This document shows, piece by piece, positions 57,101 to 64,000 of a stretch of DNA of 64,000 nucleotides. Location: assembly GCF_036370855.1 (NCBI RefSeq), contig NC_088102.1:44305835-44369834 (forward strand). Direction: 5' to 3'. A program made the translations under genes and the position numbers. Under the pieces are notes generated by a model, which had not been told where the DNA came from, did no database searches, and was given only the letters and a program-made list of their open reading frames with translations. Positions within the stretch are counted from its first letter, which is position 1; the number at the start of each line of letters is the position of its first letter. The stretch comes from Dromaius novaehollandiae (lineage: Eukaryota > Chordata > Aves > Casuariiformes > Dromaiidae).

Positions 57101-57651
57101 ACAGGCAATCATTCTCGCACCTGTAGAAAAGAGGTTAATTTGCTACACTTTTATTTATTTCTAAGAAAGGTGATACTTCTACCCTCTTTTTCTGGGAGGT
57201 TCTGATCCACCTTTTAAACACCACGTACTTATTTTGACTCATATTGGAGGTTACTGCCAAAAAAACCCCCCAAAAGACCCATATGTGCATACACATAGAG
57301 AGAGAAATTCACCTTGGTACACACTAATGGGCTTCAGTGAAAGTTTGTACCTTGCTCTCTGCACCTTTCTTCTTTGATCCTTGCAGCAAACTTTACCTTC
57401 AGCAAGAAAAAAATTGTTGCAGAGAATAGAGACATTCTCAAAATATTTACCTGTGATCCAATCACGTTTGGAGAGGGTGCAGTAGACTGCTGTTGCTGTT
57501 GATGGTGATGTTGCTGTAGCTGTTGTAGTGGTTGCGGCTGTGGTGTCTGTAATTTGTTTTCTGACTGTGCCAATGGCTGTATTTGAAACTTACTATCCGG
57601 CTGTTCCTGCTTCACTATCAAATTCTTCCGAAGCTGTTCCACCACTCTTTT
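31549..57651 (-). CDS. PHF21A: PHF21A (BHC80), LSD1-CoREST complex PHD-finger protein, 5'-partial
   Basis: PHF21A is a nuclear subunit of the BHC complex with LSD1, CoREST and HDAC1/2. Its PHD finger binds histone H3 unmethylated at K4 and helps keep target, often neuronal, genes silent. Exons on the minus strand: 57651-57451, 53588-53334, 51489-51403, 49801-49505, 47964-47866, 47010-46959, 46135-46056, 45590-45530, 42784-42621 (or alternative 42872-42850), 36110-35955, 34246-34171, 33833-33730, 31803-31549. They give 628 codons plus TAA with all phases consistent; with the ~51 missing N-terminal residues this equals human length (~680). Order: Gln/His-rich segment, Ala/Pro/Gln-rich middle, AT-hook (KRGRPPKYN), PHD (residues 433-484 here), coiled coil, Ser/Thr-rich tail. 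The first coding exon or exons were searched for up to 64000 and not found; they must lie beyond the window. Confidence 0.97.
31804..33729 (-). other. PHF21A: PHF21A intron L-M
   Basis: No exon or clear repeat seen. It contains a poly(A) run on the plus strand near 32995-33014. Ordinary AT-rich intron. Confidence 0.7.
33730..33833 (-). CDS. PHF21A: PHF21A exon L (coiled coil)
   Basis: 104 bases: completes A, then [20 protein letters not shown] and [14 protein letters not shown]. Acceptor tttgcag, donor ACG|gtgagt, phase 0 exit. Charged heptad-like helix, likely a coiled coil; human has NSIS here. Confidence 0.95.
34171..34246 (-). CDS. PHF21A: PHF21A exon K
   Basis: 76 bases: [20 protein letters not shown] then IAYKA plus one base (phase 1). 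Acceptor ctttcag, donor GCAG|gtagga. Conserved segment between PHD and coiled coil, not visible as a long open frame. Confidence 0.95.
34247..35954 (-). other. PHF21A: PHF21A intron J-K
   Basis: AT-rich intron with a short purine microsatellite near 34305-34330 and an imperfect 30-base tandem duplication at 35828-35886, close to the PHD exon donor. No further exon recognised. Confidence 0.7.
35828..35886 (+). repeat. imperfect tandem duplication, two ~30-base units
   Basis: Units 35828-35857 and 35858-35886 share aagccaag-ggttat-tttta and agtcaaggtt with few differences. They lie 69-127 bases inside the intron after the PHD exon. Probably a local slippage duplication. Confidence 0.65.
35955..36110 (-). 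CDS. PHF21A: PHF21A exon J (PHD finger)
   Basis: 52 codons, phase 0: [20 protein letters not shown], then [20 protein letters not shown] and [12 protein letters not shown]. The Cys4-His-Cys3 ligands (CSVC, CDTC, HLDC, CPKC) are complete. This is the H3K4me0 reader. The acceptor's pyrimidine tract is a microsatellite. Donor CAG|gtattg. Confidence 0.98.
36130..36195 (+). repeat. telomere-variant hexamer (GGGTGA)6 fused to (GA)n
   Basis: Six exact GGGTGA units at 36130-36165, then about ten GA units and a decayed GA tail to 36195. On the PHF21A sense strand this reads (CT)n then (TCACCC)6. It forms the pyrimidine tract immediately upstream of the PHD exon acceptor at 36111. It is not TTAGGG, but TGAGGG is a known telomere-variant unit. 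Confidence 0.9.
40170..40345 (+). repeat. MIR-like ancient SINE
   Basis: gcagcacttttccaaccaag ... cctaaagcttttaaaaa, then cagatgggcaaa and aaatgggggaaaccgaatca-gaaggaagggatgtgactgt, ending in acagcaa, follow the layout of amniote MIR/CORE-SINE copies in plus orientation. Strongly diverged. Confidence 0.5.
40876..40905 (+). repeat. (TTAA)n microsatellite
   Basis: A run of TTAA/AATT tetramers of ~28 bases in AT-rich intron DNA. Self-complementary, so cruciform-capable. Confidence 0.75.
41125..41345 (-). repeat. old CR1-type LINE 3' fragment
   Basis: tttaaatgtccccagagatg followed by gtgctgcccc, gttccacagtctcatt and gattgtcaggaagggttttt match the remembered CR1 3' UTR layout of birds, turtles and crocodilians, in inverted orientation. 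Truncated, no coding part. Confidence 0.55.
42621..42784 (-). CDS. PHF21A: PHF21A exon I (AT-hook exon)
   Basis: 164 bases entering in phase 1 and leaving in phase 0. It completes KRGRPPKYN, an AT-hook with the RGRP core that binds the minor groove of AT-rich DNA, then [20 protein letters not shown] and [11 protein letters not shown]. Acceptor aatgtgtag, donor GAC|gtaagt. Only 65 bases separate it from the microexon. Confidence 0.95.
42798..42835 (+). repeat. A-rich low-complexity tract between the alternative exons
   Basis: Runs of A interrupted by GGG within the 65-base intron separating the PHF21A microexon and the AT-hook exon. On the sense strand it is a long T/C tract, i.e. the polypyrimidine tract of exon I. 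Confidence 0.8.
42850..42872 (-). CDS. PHF21A: PHF21A alternative 23-nt microexon (AT-hook-replacing)
   Basis: 23 bases between acceptor ttcatgctag and donor AAG|gtatgt. Joined to the phase-1 end of exon H it encodes ANEDHWPK and exits in phase 0, straight into the PHD exon. The human short PHF21A isoform (634 versus 680 residues) has ANEEHWPK at this position, as I recall. It is therefore the alternative to exon I and removes the AT-hook. A TGC sits just before the acceptor AG, as in SRRM4-dependent neural microexons. Brain-specific use is inferred from mammals, not shown here. Confidence 0.9.
42873..45529 (-). other. PHF21A: PHF21A intron H to microexon
   Basis: No further exon recognised. 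It contains a 14-base perfect inverted repeat (44589-44602 with 44643-44656). Upstream of the microexon the sense strand is pyrimidine-rich. Confidence 0.65.
45530..45590 (-). CDS. PHF21A: PHF21A exon H (leads into the alternative exons)
   Basis: 61 bases: [20 protein letters not shown] plus the first base of the next codon (phase 1). Acceptor cctacag, donor AGAG|gtgagg. The final KR is the left half of the AT-hook when joined to exon I, or is followed by ANED when joined to the microexon. Confidence 0.96.
46056..46135 (-). CDS. PHF21A: PHF21A exon G
   Basis: 80 bases: completes E, then [20 protein letters not shown] and AVFEPE. The basic KRQERKRR cluster is a likely nuclear localisation element. 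Acceptor ttacaag, donor GAG|gtactg, phase 0 exit. Confidence 0.95.
46959..47010 (-). CDS. PHF21A: PHF21A exon F
   Basis: 52 bases: [17 protein letters not shown] plus one base (phase 1). Acceptor gttaacag, donor GAAG|gtaaga. Highly conserved segment; too short for an ordinary open-frame scan. Confidence 0.94.
47150..47330 (+). repeat. MIR-like ancient SINE
   Basis: cttttcatccatatatgtca, ttttacagaggacagacatt, cccattttctagatgggaag, actaaggcgcagaaataggg, aagccaattactcatgatca and caaagctagcagagctggga appear in exactly the MIR order (end of a tRNA-derived body, core, and 'gaggcacagagagg ... cacagctagcagagctggga'). Plus orientation, inside the PHF21A intron between exons E and F. Confidence 0.7.
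47866..47964 (-). CDS. PHF21A: PHF21A exon E
   Basis: 33 codons, phase 0: [20 protein letters not shown] then [13 protein letters not shown]. Acceptor cttttcag, donor CAG|gtatca. Basic/proline-rich, matching the human segment. Confidence 0.95.
49505..49801 (-). CDS. PHF21A: PHF21A exon D
   Basis: 99 codons, phase 0: [20 protein letters not shown], then [12 protein letters not shown] and [20 protein letters not shown], ending NVEKQ. Acceptor tttttgtag, donor CAG|gtacag. Ala/Pro-rich linker region of unknown fold. Confidence 0.96.
50675..51335 (-). repeat. CR1 LINE 3' fragment, truncated
   Basis: Plus-strand phrases gggatggaccttaggagatc, gttgttcagggctatgtcca, gggcagcctcttccatt, caggctgaacaagcccagtt, cctcagtcatctcacagg, ctgaactccatgagattcct and agcttgttcaagtccctctg are the CR1 3' UTR and 3' coding end read backwards. 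The element is therefore on the minus strand. It lacks most of ORF2 and is ~20% or more diverged. Located in PHF21A intron C-D. Confidence 0.8.
51403..51489 (-). CDS. PHF21A: PHF21A exon C (proline-rich)
   Basis: 29 codons, phase 0: [20 protein letters not shown] then TPRPNFLPQ. Acceptor cttatag, donor CAG|gtgagt. It is too short to stand out as an open frame but clear from splice sites and match to the human sequence. Confidence 0.94.
51990..52180. repeat. possible ancient dispersed repeat
   Basis: gatattcagaagctccgagt, then gactacctgaaatccatggg and agctgcc resemble a repeat common in turtles, crocodilians and birds. Weak and unnamed. Confidence 0.3.
53162..53235. repeat. perfect 33-base inverted repeat, 8-nt loop
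   Basis: Bases 53162-53194 are the exact reverse complement of 53203-53235, with loop aagaaatc. The hairpin begins 99 bases inside the PHF21A intron after exon B, so the pre-mRNA would fold into a 33-bp perfect stem. It has no repeat-family resemblance and no coding content. Confidence 0.95.
53334..53588 (-). CDS. PHF21A: PHF21A exon B
   Basis: 85 codons, phase 0: [20 protein letters not shown] through [14 protein letters not shown]. Acceptor cccttag, donor TTG|gtaagc. It is almost identical to the human segment. The methionine in ASMITTK is the first ATG of the window's coding part. Confidence 0.96.
57451..57651 (-). CDS. PHF21A: PHF21A exon A (Gln/His-rich segment)
   Basis: 67 codons, phase 0 at both ends: [20 protein letters not shown], then a run of Gln and His, ending NVIGSQ. 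Acceptor tctggtag, donor CAG|gtaaat. Human PHF21A has the same block after ~51 residues. The Q/H tract is a variable triplet-repeat area. Confidence 0.95.
57490..57550 (-). repeat. PHF21A: Gln/His triplet-repeat segment within PHF21A exon A
   Basis: A mixed CAG/CAA/CAT/CAC array encodes [14 protein letters not shown]. The human protein has a similar but differently ordered Q/H run (QQQQQYHHHHAQQ, as remembered). Length is probably variable between species. Confidence 0.85.
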
Positions 57652-59850
57652 CTACCAGATAAACAAAAACATCAACAGAAATGATTACAGTTATTTAGCT
57701 GCATATACCAGAGAAGAGAATAATATCTAAAGAGTTTAATGTAAATAAAGAACTACTCAGAAGTTTAGCAGGCTTTCTCATTTTCAGAATTTGAAAATTA
57801 GTGTTATCTGATGGATAGTGTCAACATAAGCCACAGAAGACCAGTGCTGTTGTCCAGCAGGGTGACCCTGCTGTCCTTGCGGAAACCCGTCCAAATTTAG
57901 TCTATACACAAACCACTGCAAGATCTCATTAACATAAATATTTGAGAACTGCTGGAATTTAGCAGTTACATACTCTGAAGTTTCTGTCTCCTTCAAACAT
58001 GTACCATTCCCACGTAGTGATGAAAAAGGACTTTAATTTGAAGCCACAAGCTTCCAAGGCAATGAGGTGACCACTGTGTTACCAGGCACAGGAACTAAGC
58101 AGAGAGAGCGCCAATTTGAGTGCAAAGGGGAAAAGAACAGGAAGGAGAACAGTTGTGAAAAATACAGGGATTGGAACTGCTAAAAAATAGAGCTGGGGCT
58201 GAAACTGGGATAGATGCGTGGTCATTTTCTGTTCAATATTACTATTATCTGAAAGAAAATCAGACGGGGCTACCTTCTTGGGAGGGAAAATGACCTGGTT
58301 TATTTCACTCAGCTTAAAGGCTTCCTACTACATTACAGATTTCATAAAAGTTTGAAATGATTTTAAATGGATGTTTCTTCTCCATTGTGTATCCTTAGGA
58401 GATAACAAATCAAAGAGCAGACCAGGTGACCTACAGGATAAGATATCACGCTGCTACATGGACAATAAGGGGTCACAACTTAATTTATGTTCATATTATA
58501 TGTCAATGCAGACAAGAGTGCAAACACCACGAGCCTTTGCTACCTCTTGTGGGCATGAGAGAAAAGAGGCATTCTCTCCCACACTCCAGTCACCACCAAA
58601 TTGTGACAGCCTGGAAAAGCTTCAGATGGATACCTAAGTCCTCTCTCTCAAGAGCATGTGTACACTCCAGCACAGTTACACTGCATGATCAGCTTTGGAG
58701 GAGAGCAATGAAGCCAACAGAAATGATAGGGGCTTAATTGGAAAAGCTCTATTGGAAATAGAAATGGTTGGAAAAACTCTAGCAAAACCATGTTTTGACA
58801 GAATAGGCTGTTTAAAGTAGTTCTGCTTATACAGAAAGAAAAAGAAAAAAACCCCATTCTGACAGAACAGAACGTTTCGATATTTGTTGTGAAGTGTTTT
58901 TATTAAGACACAGCACAAAACGGAGAACCAGAATGAAGAAGAAACATCCAGTTATTTTGAAACAACTGAAACAATCTTTTCCCTCAAATTTCTTTCACAC
59001 AGTATTATGAAATTCTGAGCTAACTAAATATCTGTTCTCTATGCCGTTCTTGCTGAAATACTTTACACTTTTGACTCTGAACATCTTGCTTATGATAGGT
59101 TAAAACTGTGCTCTGCCTAACACACTAACAGCGTATCTCTACTCCAGAGGAAGGTAACACAAGGTGCAGGATGCTAAATTGGCAGATTTCAGAATTGGAA
59201 CTTTAAAAAGAGAAAGAAAACCCACAGTCAACCAAAGAAAAACCTCCTGTTTCATAGGGCTGAAACTTGTGACCTCACATTACCGATCTTTTTGCAACAG
59301 ACCGAATTCAGCAACTATAAGGTATACACGGCAAAGACTACCAGGCATCTAACAAATGCCCTTAGGTATATTGATGAGGGTAGGTTGACAGTCCTTGCTG
59401 GGGAAGTATACTAGGCTCTGAAGACAAGAGAAACATAGGTCCAACACCACTGCAAAGTCAGAGAGTTTGTAATAGACAGAAGTGTGAGCTAACTATTTTA
59501 CACTGTAGTGGGAAGAGCACAAAAACCGTCAGAAAGGAAAAGCTGCAAGTTGTTTGTTCCCTCCTAGAACGAGGAGCAAATAATAAGAGTATAGAAAGCT
59601 TTTTTCTAATTCAGCAACTTTACATAGTTTTAAATGGTCTGTATCTATCAGCTAACTCATATACGTAATGACTGAACAATCCTTTAAAATTGCTTTCTGA
59701 AAAGATCGACCATGTTAACAAGCAAAGTAAAGTGCCATGTCAGCAAGCAGAGCCGAGAGCCGAAAAACACTTCCAGAGAGAACCGGAGGGGGAGGAGAGG
59801 AAAACCGAGCAGAGTAGGAGAGGAAATAATGCAACATGACTGTGTATTAC
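57652..59850 (-). other. PHF21A: PHF21A 5' intron, proximal part
   Basis: No coding exon found, including none matching the coiled-coil N-terminus of PHF21A. AT-rich with no clear repeat. Confidence 0.6.
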
Positions 59851-60150
59851 CTGCCAAAAAATGGACTGCACATAAACGGCACGGGAGACTAACGAATTAC
59901 TGTACCCGGCATGAACAGGATGGGAGTTTTTGTTCGTCCACAGCTGCCCGTATGAAACGCAGTGATAATGGCGCTCTTCTGCTAACTCCCGAACTGGAGG
60001 GGAGCAGCAGCAACAGCCCAAGGAGTCATTTCCATCTTGTTCTTTACAATGGGAGGGAACATTAGTGAAAGGATCAAAAAAAGAAAAGGGGGAAAGAAAG
60101 AGCTAGCGCGAGGGAGCGCCGGGCTGGAGGAGTGCTCTGCCACGCTGCTC
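59851..60150 (-). other. PHF21A: candidate alternative 5' exon of PHF21A
   Basis: On the minus strand, DNA leaving the CpG island runs to a strong donor TGGCAG|gtaata at 59851/59850. Spliced to exon A it would keep phase 0, but I find no in-frame ATG, so translation would have to start later (first ATG in exon B). The right boundary is arbitrary. Inferred only. Confidence 0.3.
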
Positions 60151-60262
60151 TCGCGGTGCGCCAGCCAATGGGGACAGCGGCGCGGTGAGTCACATCGCCC
60201 TCGCGCCCGCCGGCCGCCGCAGAGCTGGGGGGAGCCGGCCCGAAGCGCGGCACAACTTCATG
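60102..60262. promoter_or_regulatory. CpG island inside the PHF21A 5' intron
   Basis: About 22 CpGs in ~165 bases, surrounded by CpG-poor AT-rich DNA. It contains a CCAAT box (60165-60169) and an AP-1-type TGAGTCA (60186-60192). It looks like a promoter of an alternative PHF21A transcript (minus) or of a divergent noncoding RNA (plus). A weaker CpG cluster lies at ~60775-60845. Confidence 0.6.
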
Positions 60263-60319
60263 AGCGCCTTGCACAAAGCCTGAGCTGCAGCACGTTTGGC
60301 ACAAGATGGGTAACGTGAG

Positions 60320-63300
60320 CGGAAAAACGCTATTGCTCTGGAAGGCCAGGCTGGTCGGTGAGAGCTGCCTGGCAGCAGCAGAGCCTGCCATCTACATCCA
60401 TTATGCAGATATTAAACTGGAAGAAACATCTAAGGCTTTTAAGATTCAGAGCAGCAAATCTGGAGTCTGTAGAGTACGCCAATTGCTTATGCAGTTTATT
60501 AAGTTTCTTCTAACAACTGTCAGTAAAAATACCACACTGCTGAAACTACAAACATTACTCTACTACCTGAAAGACTGTTGGGATTATCTATTTGTTATCC
60601 AATATCAAGACAGACTGTGAACAGCATATTCCCAAATTACCTTGGTTCACTACCAAAACCAGACGAGGCTTTAGGGTAACGCGTACACAGGAACTGTGAT
60701 CACATCTATACCAATTTTCAGCAGTGTTGCATCATCCTCCCCATAAGCTCGAACCAAGCTGCAAAGCTCAAACCGTACGGTGCCCCCCCGGGGCCCTGCT
60801 GACCCCCCCAGGCTGTCCTCGCTTAAGACCCGCCGCACGGGTCTGTTTTCCGAAATGCTAGCGGACTCTCCTTCTATAGGGGACTTGACAGGATGGCAGC
60901 ATGACAGAAGCTTTTGTCTGCGGTAAGACCTCATACTTCATTAAAACCGTGCTTAAAAATTGTTCTTGCGCGCTATTCAACTGTTCTCAAATTTGAATGC
61001 AGTCTGTGCTGCAGTACGTACAATCTGTATCACCGCAACTTGCAAAGGCTGGTATAAAGTACTAGCTACAAGCCTGTTAAAACCAGTGAGATCAAGGTAT
61101 CTAAGAGTACTACGTACTTCTTAAGAAATAGTCTTAATTCTCTAAATCTTAATCTTTGCCATTTTTCCTCCACATTCCTCTTTAATTACTAAATTTTTAC
61201 TGTCATTTTCAAAATTTTATATTGAGATTAACTCGATCATAGAAACAGTATCTTAAACACAATATGACAGTTTTTTGCCTCAGTCAAAACCAAAGGCTTT
61301 AAAAAACTTCCACATTCCCAATATAGTTCCTTTTCCTGCAACACTACAAATGTATGAAAAACATTTACCTTTCACCTCAAGTTTACTGAATTTTCCTCAA
61401 AGCCCAATGCCAATCAGCTCTTTCATCTACAAGGTGAAGGAAATTAATAATGACATCCTTCTTTCCCTTTCCCTTTCTTCTGCCCAAAGAATAATTGCCA
61501 GTACTCTGCAATGGTTAGTATCAGACTACTTCAAAATCCATTTGTCAAACACTACCCGTAAGTATACTACATAATTTCAGAGCTCTTACTCTCTTGACGT
61601 CTTCATCACTAGGTCTCATCAAGAGCTGTTCACACCAAAGAGTTCACAGAGCCCTAGACATCTCATGTGACTATTTCTTAAAGCTTATAATTGCAATCAA
61701 TATTGTGACATTCAGTGATACCACTTGCTCATTTATGCCACAGGCCAGATTCAATCACAGCACTAAAAGATTTTTTTGATTCGATCGAGCAGAAAATCTG
61801 CCTCCAGGTCTCATCAGCCATATATCTGTGCCCCAATGATACAAGGAAAGGTGTCTTCCCTGAACTCACTCCAAAAGATTTCATGGAAATATTACTATAA
61901 GATAAGGAAAGTCCTCAGAACAAACCTAAATCTTAGTAAGGTTTAACTATAACATTATTATCTAAACATAATTTCCATTTTAATTAATCAATAAAAAAGT
62001 AGTTCTCTGAGTATAGCAAATTTTTTAATACTCATCCCTCATTATATCTGGTGATACAGTTTCTTTTTAACCCAAGAAACACATTTAAAAATACATACTC
62101 ATCTAAAGGAGGCTCTATTCTTAAACTTTAAAAATCTTTAAAAAGATTAAAATTTAAACACCTCCTAAAAAGAAGAGAGAAAAGTAAAATACTAAATGGC
62201 CTTGCAATGCATACCTTTTATATCCTAAAAACAAAGCTGATGCAGTTTGAATTTATCATCTGCCTGTTAGTGACCTGCTTTAATGTTCCACCAATTCCAG
62301 AAAGTAAGCTATTATATATACTCTGGTATTCGCGCTCTACAATGAACTAGGAATCTTTTAAAAGTTGCCAACTGCTGCAAATGAAATGTTAAGAGAAAAT
62401 AATGATATCAAAGAAGCTCCAAATCAGGTGTGGGAAGGACAGAGGGGATTTTACAGTTCTGCTGTCGTCTTTTCTTAGCTCTCTCTCCTTGTCAGCGCCC
62501 ATCCCCTGCTGCTACCCAATGAGAAATAAATACCTTTGCCTCTGGACAAAAAAAGAAAGATACCAAAACTTACACTGTAGAAAGAAGCCGAAAGATTTCT
62601 GAACCCTGACACAGTTACTTTTTAAACTACAAAGTGCATGCACCAAAATTGCAATTTGAGACTGGAAAGATTACAAGCAAGGAGTGTAACTGTACACCTA
62701 TCCACTGGTTTAAAACAGTGTCAAAAATTTAAAAAAGTGAAATTAAACTACAGAAAACTATGATGCAGAATTCTACATCAGTGAGAATAAATACTGTTGT
62801 ACAAAACCCCTTGAATTCAATTCCATTGACAGATTGATCAAAGGACTACAGAAATATTTTCAGTTATTCTGTGGTTATCCTGTATTTTTATGGAATCCTA
62901 AACCTCTGGCTATGTTTGACTCATATCAAAACATTTTATCAACCAAAAAATCTAAACCAACTAAATTAGAACGTTATTCCCAGAAACAAAGTGTGGTACA
63001 ATTGCCTATTTCTTAAAGCTGATCAAACTGACATCCATACATTTTATTTGAAAAAGAATCTTTTGGGGGGGTTGATGTCATGTGTAATTTCAGCCCCACT
63101 GGAATCAGTGGCACTGTAACACCACACTCGCATGGTACAGAATGCATTATTGGGCATCATCACTATTTCTTTTTACAGTTTAATAACCTAATTCCTAACT
63201 TTTTTCAAGTTAGGACAAGTTAAAGTCAAGTTAAACACAAAAAATATCTTAACTGTACCCAGTCAATGGTTGCAATGCCAACACTACAGTAATTGTCCTG

Positions 63301-64000
63301 AAAAACATGTGCTCCATTTAGTCCATAGAAAACATGGCTAAAAGCTGTACAAAGATGCAAGGACTTTTTCCTCTATGTCTAAAAGGGGTTGGAAAGCCGA
63401 GAAGCTCAGTTCTTTCCTTACCTCTGCCATGAAGGCCCTATGTGCTAAACTGAACAATATACTTATGATACAGACGAGCACTACAGATATACCAAGGTAG
63501 TGGAGTTAATTTTGGTACACCCTAAAATTATGAGCTTGATTTCGCAGTCTTAGTATCTTTAATACAATTACTGTATATGGCATAAGGTACCTTTTATAAA
63601 ATGGAATTTAAGTAAATCTTCATTCTGTTAAAATCTACTTTGACATTTTGTCAGATAAATATTGTTATCTAATATAGACATGATGCGAAAAATATTTTTA
63701 TTATTAAAAATGCTAGTAAACCTACTACACATCATTCTTATTTTAAACTATTTATAATAAATTCTACACGTGTAATTCTGGAATAAATACAGTTCATGCA
63801 TTAACATACCTACTTTGGGACAGAATGTGAGATTTTTCCTTTAGAAAAGAGAAACATTTCTCAAAGTTGCTAGAAATTACTTAGAAAAATCAATATATTA
63901 GTTAAATTTTGAAAATAACGTTCAATCTTTCATTCTTAATGGGGGAGAATGCTTACCAATTTTTTAAAACTTTTACTTAAAAATACAGCTTGAGTTATAA
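60320..64000 (-). other. PHF21A: PHF21A 5' intron, distal part
   Basis: AT-rich with no recognised exon. The first coding exon or exons of PHF21A should lie further along, outside the window. A secondary CpG cluster is near 60.8 kb. Confidence 0.55.

Noticed and set aside
60306..60620. 104-codon plus-strand open frame beginning MGNVSGK just past the CpG island
   Set aside because: No family resemblance, composition like surrounding intron, and its start overlaps a possible donor. The myristoylation-like start is probably chance.

Overview
This is a window of vertebrate nuclear DNA. It carries two convergent, intron-split protein-coding genes, and no bacterial, phage or CRISPR features. The plus strand holds a complete LARGE2 (GYLTL1B) coding sequence in 14 exons (12007-18738, 739 codons before the stop). 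The minus strand holds most of PHF21A (BHC80) in 13 constitutive exons plus one alternative microexon (57651 down to 31549, 628 codons). Only the first ~51 codons of PHF21A, as known from the human protein, lie outside. LARGE2 next to PHF21A in this convergent order matches human 11p11.2. Several degraded CR1-type LINE 3' ends and MIR-like ancient SINEs, with short introns in LARGE2, suggest a sauropsid (bird, crocodilian or turtle). I cannot decide between these from the sequence.

Layout. 1 to ~12000: GC-rich DNA with no coding exon I can support. It holds a G-quadruplex tract (~2.9 kb), a possible noncoding first exon (~8.3 kb), a CpG-rich segment (~10.0-10.3 kb), a strong TATA motif (10537) and a long miRNA-precursor-like hairpin (10669-10760). 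12007-18738: LARGE2. 18739 to ~20700: probable LARGE2 3' UTR. ~20700 to ~22370: the gap between the two 3' ends. ~22375-31548: AT-rich DNA that probably includes a long PHF21A 3' UTR. 31549-57651: PHF21A exons. 57652-64000: the large 5' intron of PHF21A, with a compact CpG island at ~60.1-60.3 kb.

Function. LARGE2 is a Golgi bifunctional glycosyltransferase that extends matriglycan on alpha-dystroglycan. PHF21A is a subunit of the LSD1-CoREST (BHC) complex that reads unmethylated H3K4. The genes are not functionally linked; they are simply syntenic neighbours.

Most notable observations: (1) a 23-nt PHF21A microexon (42850-42872), 65 nt from the 164-nt AT-hook exon. The reading frame survives only if exactly one of the two is used. 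(2) A 39-position imperfect hairpin upstream of LARGE2 with the dimensions of a primary microRNA. (3) A perfect 33-bp inverted repeat with an 8-nt loop in a PHF21A intron. (4) The 3' splice site of the PHD-finger exon is built from a CT microsatellite fused to six copies of a telomere-variant hexamer. (5) A CpG island inside the PHF21A 5' intron, with a candidate minus-strand first exon. All boundaries were placed by eye from splice consensus, frame continuity and remembered family sequences.
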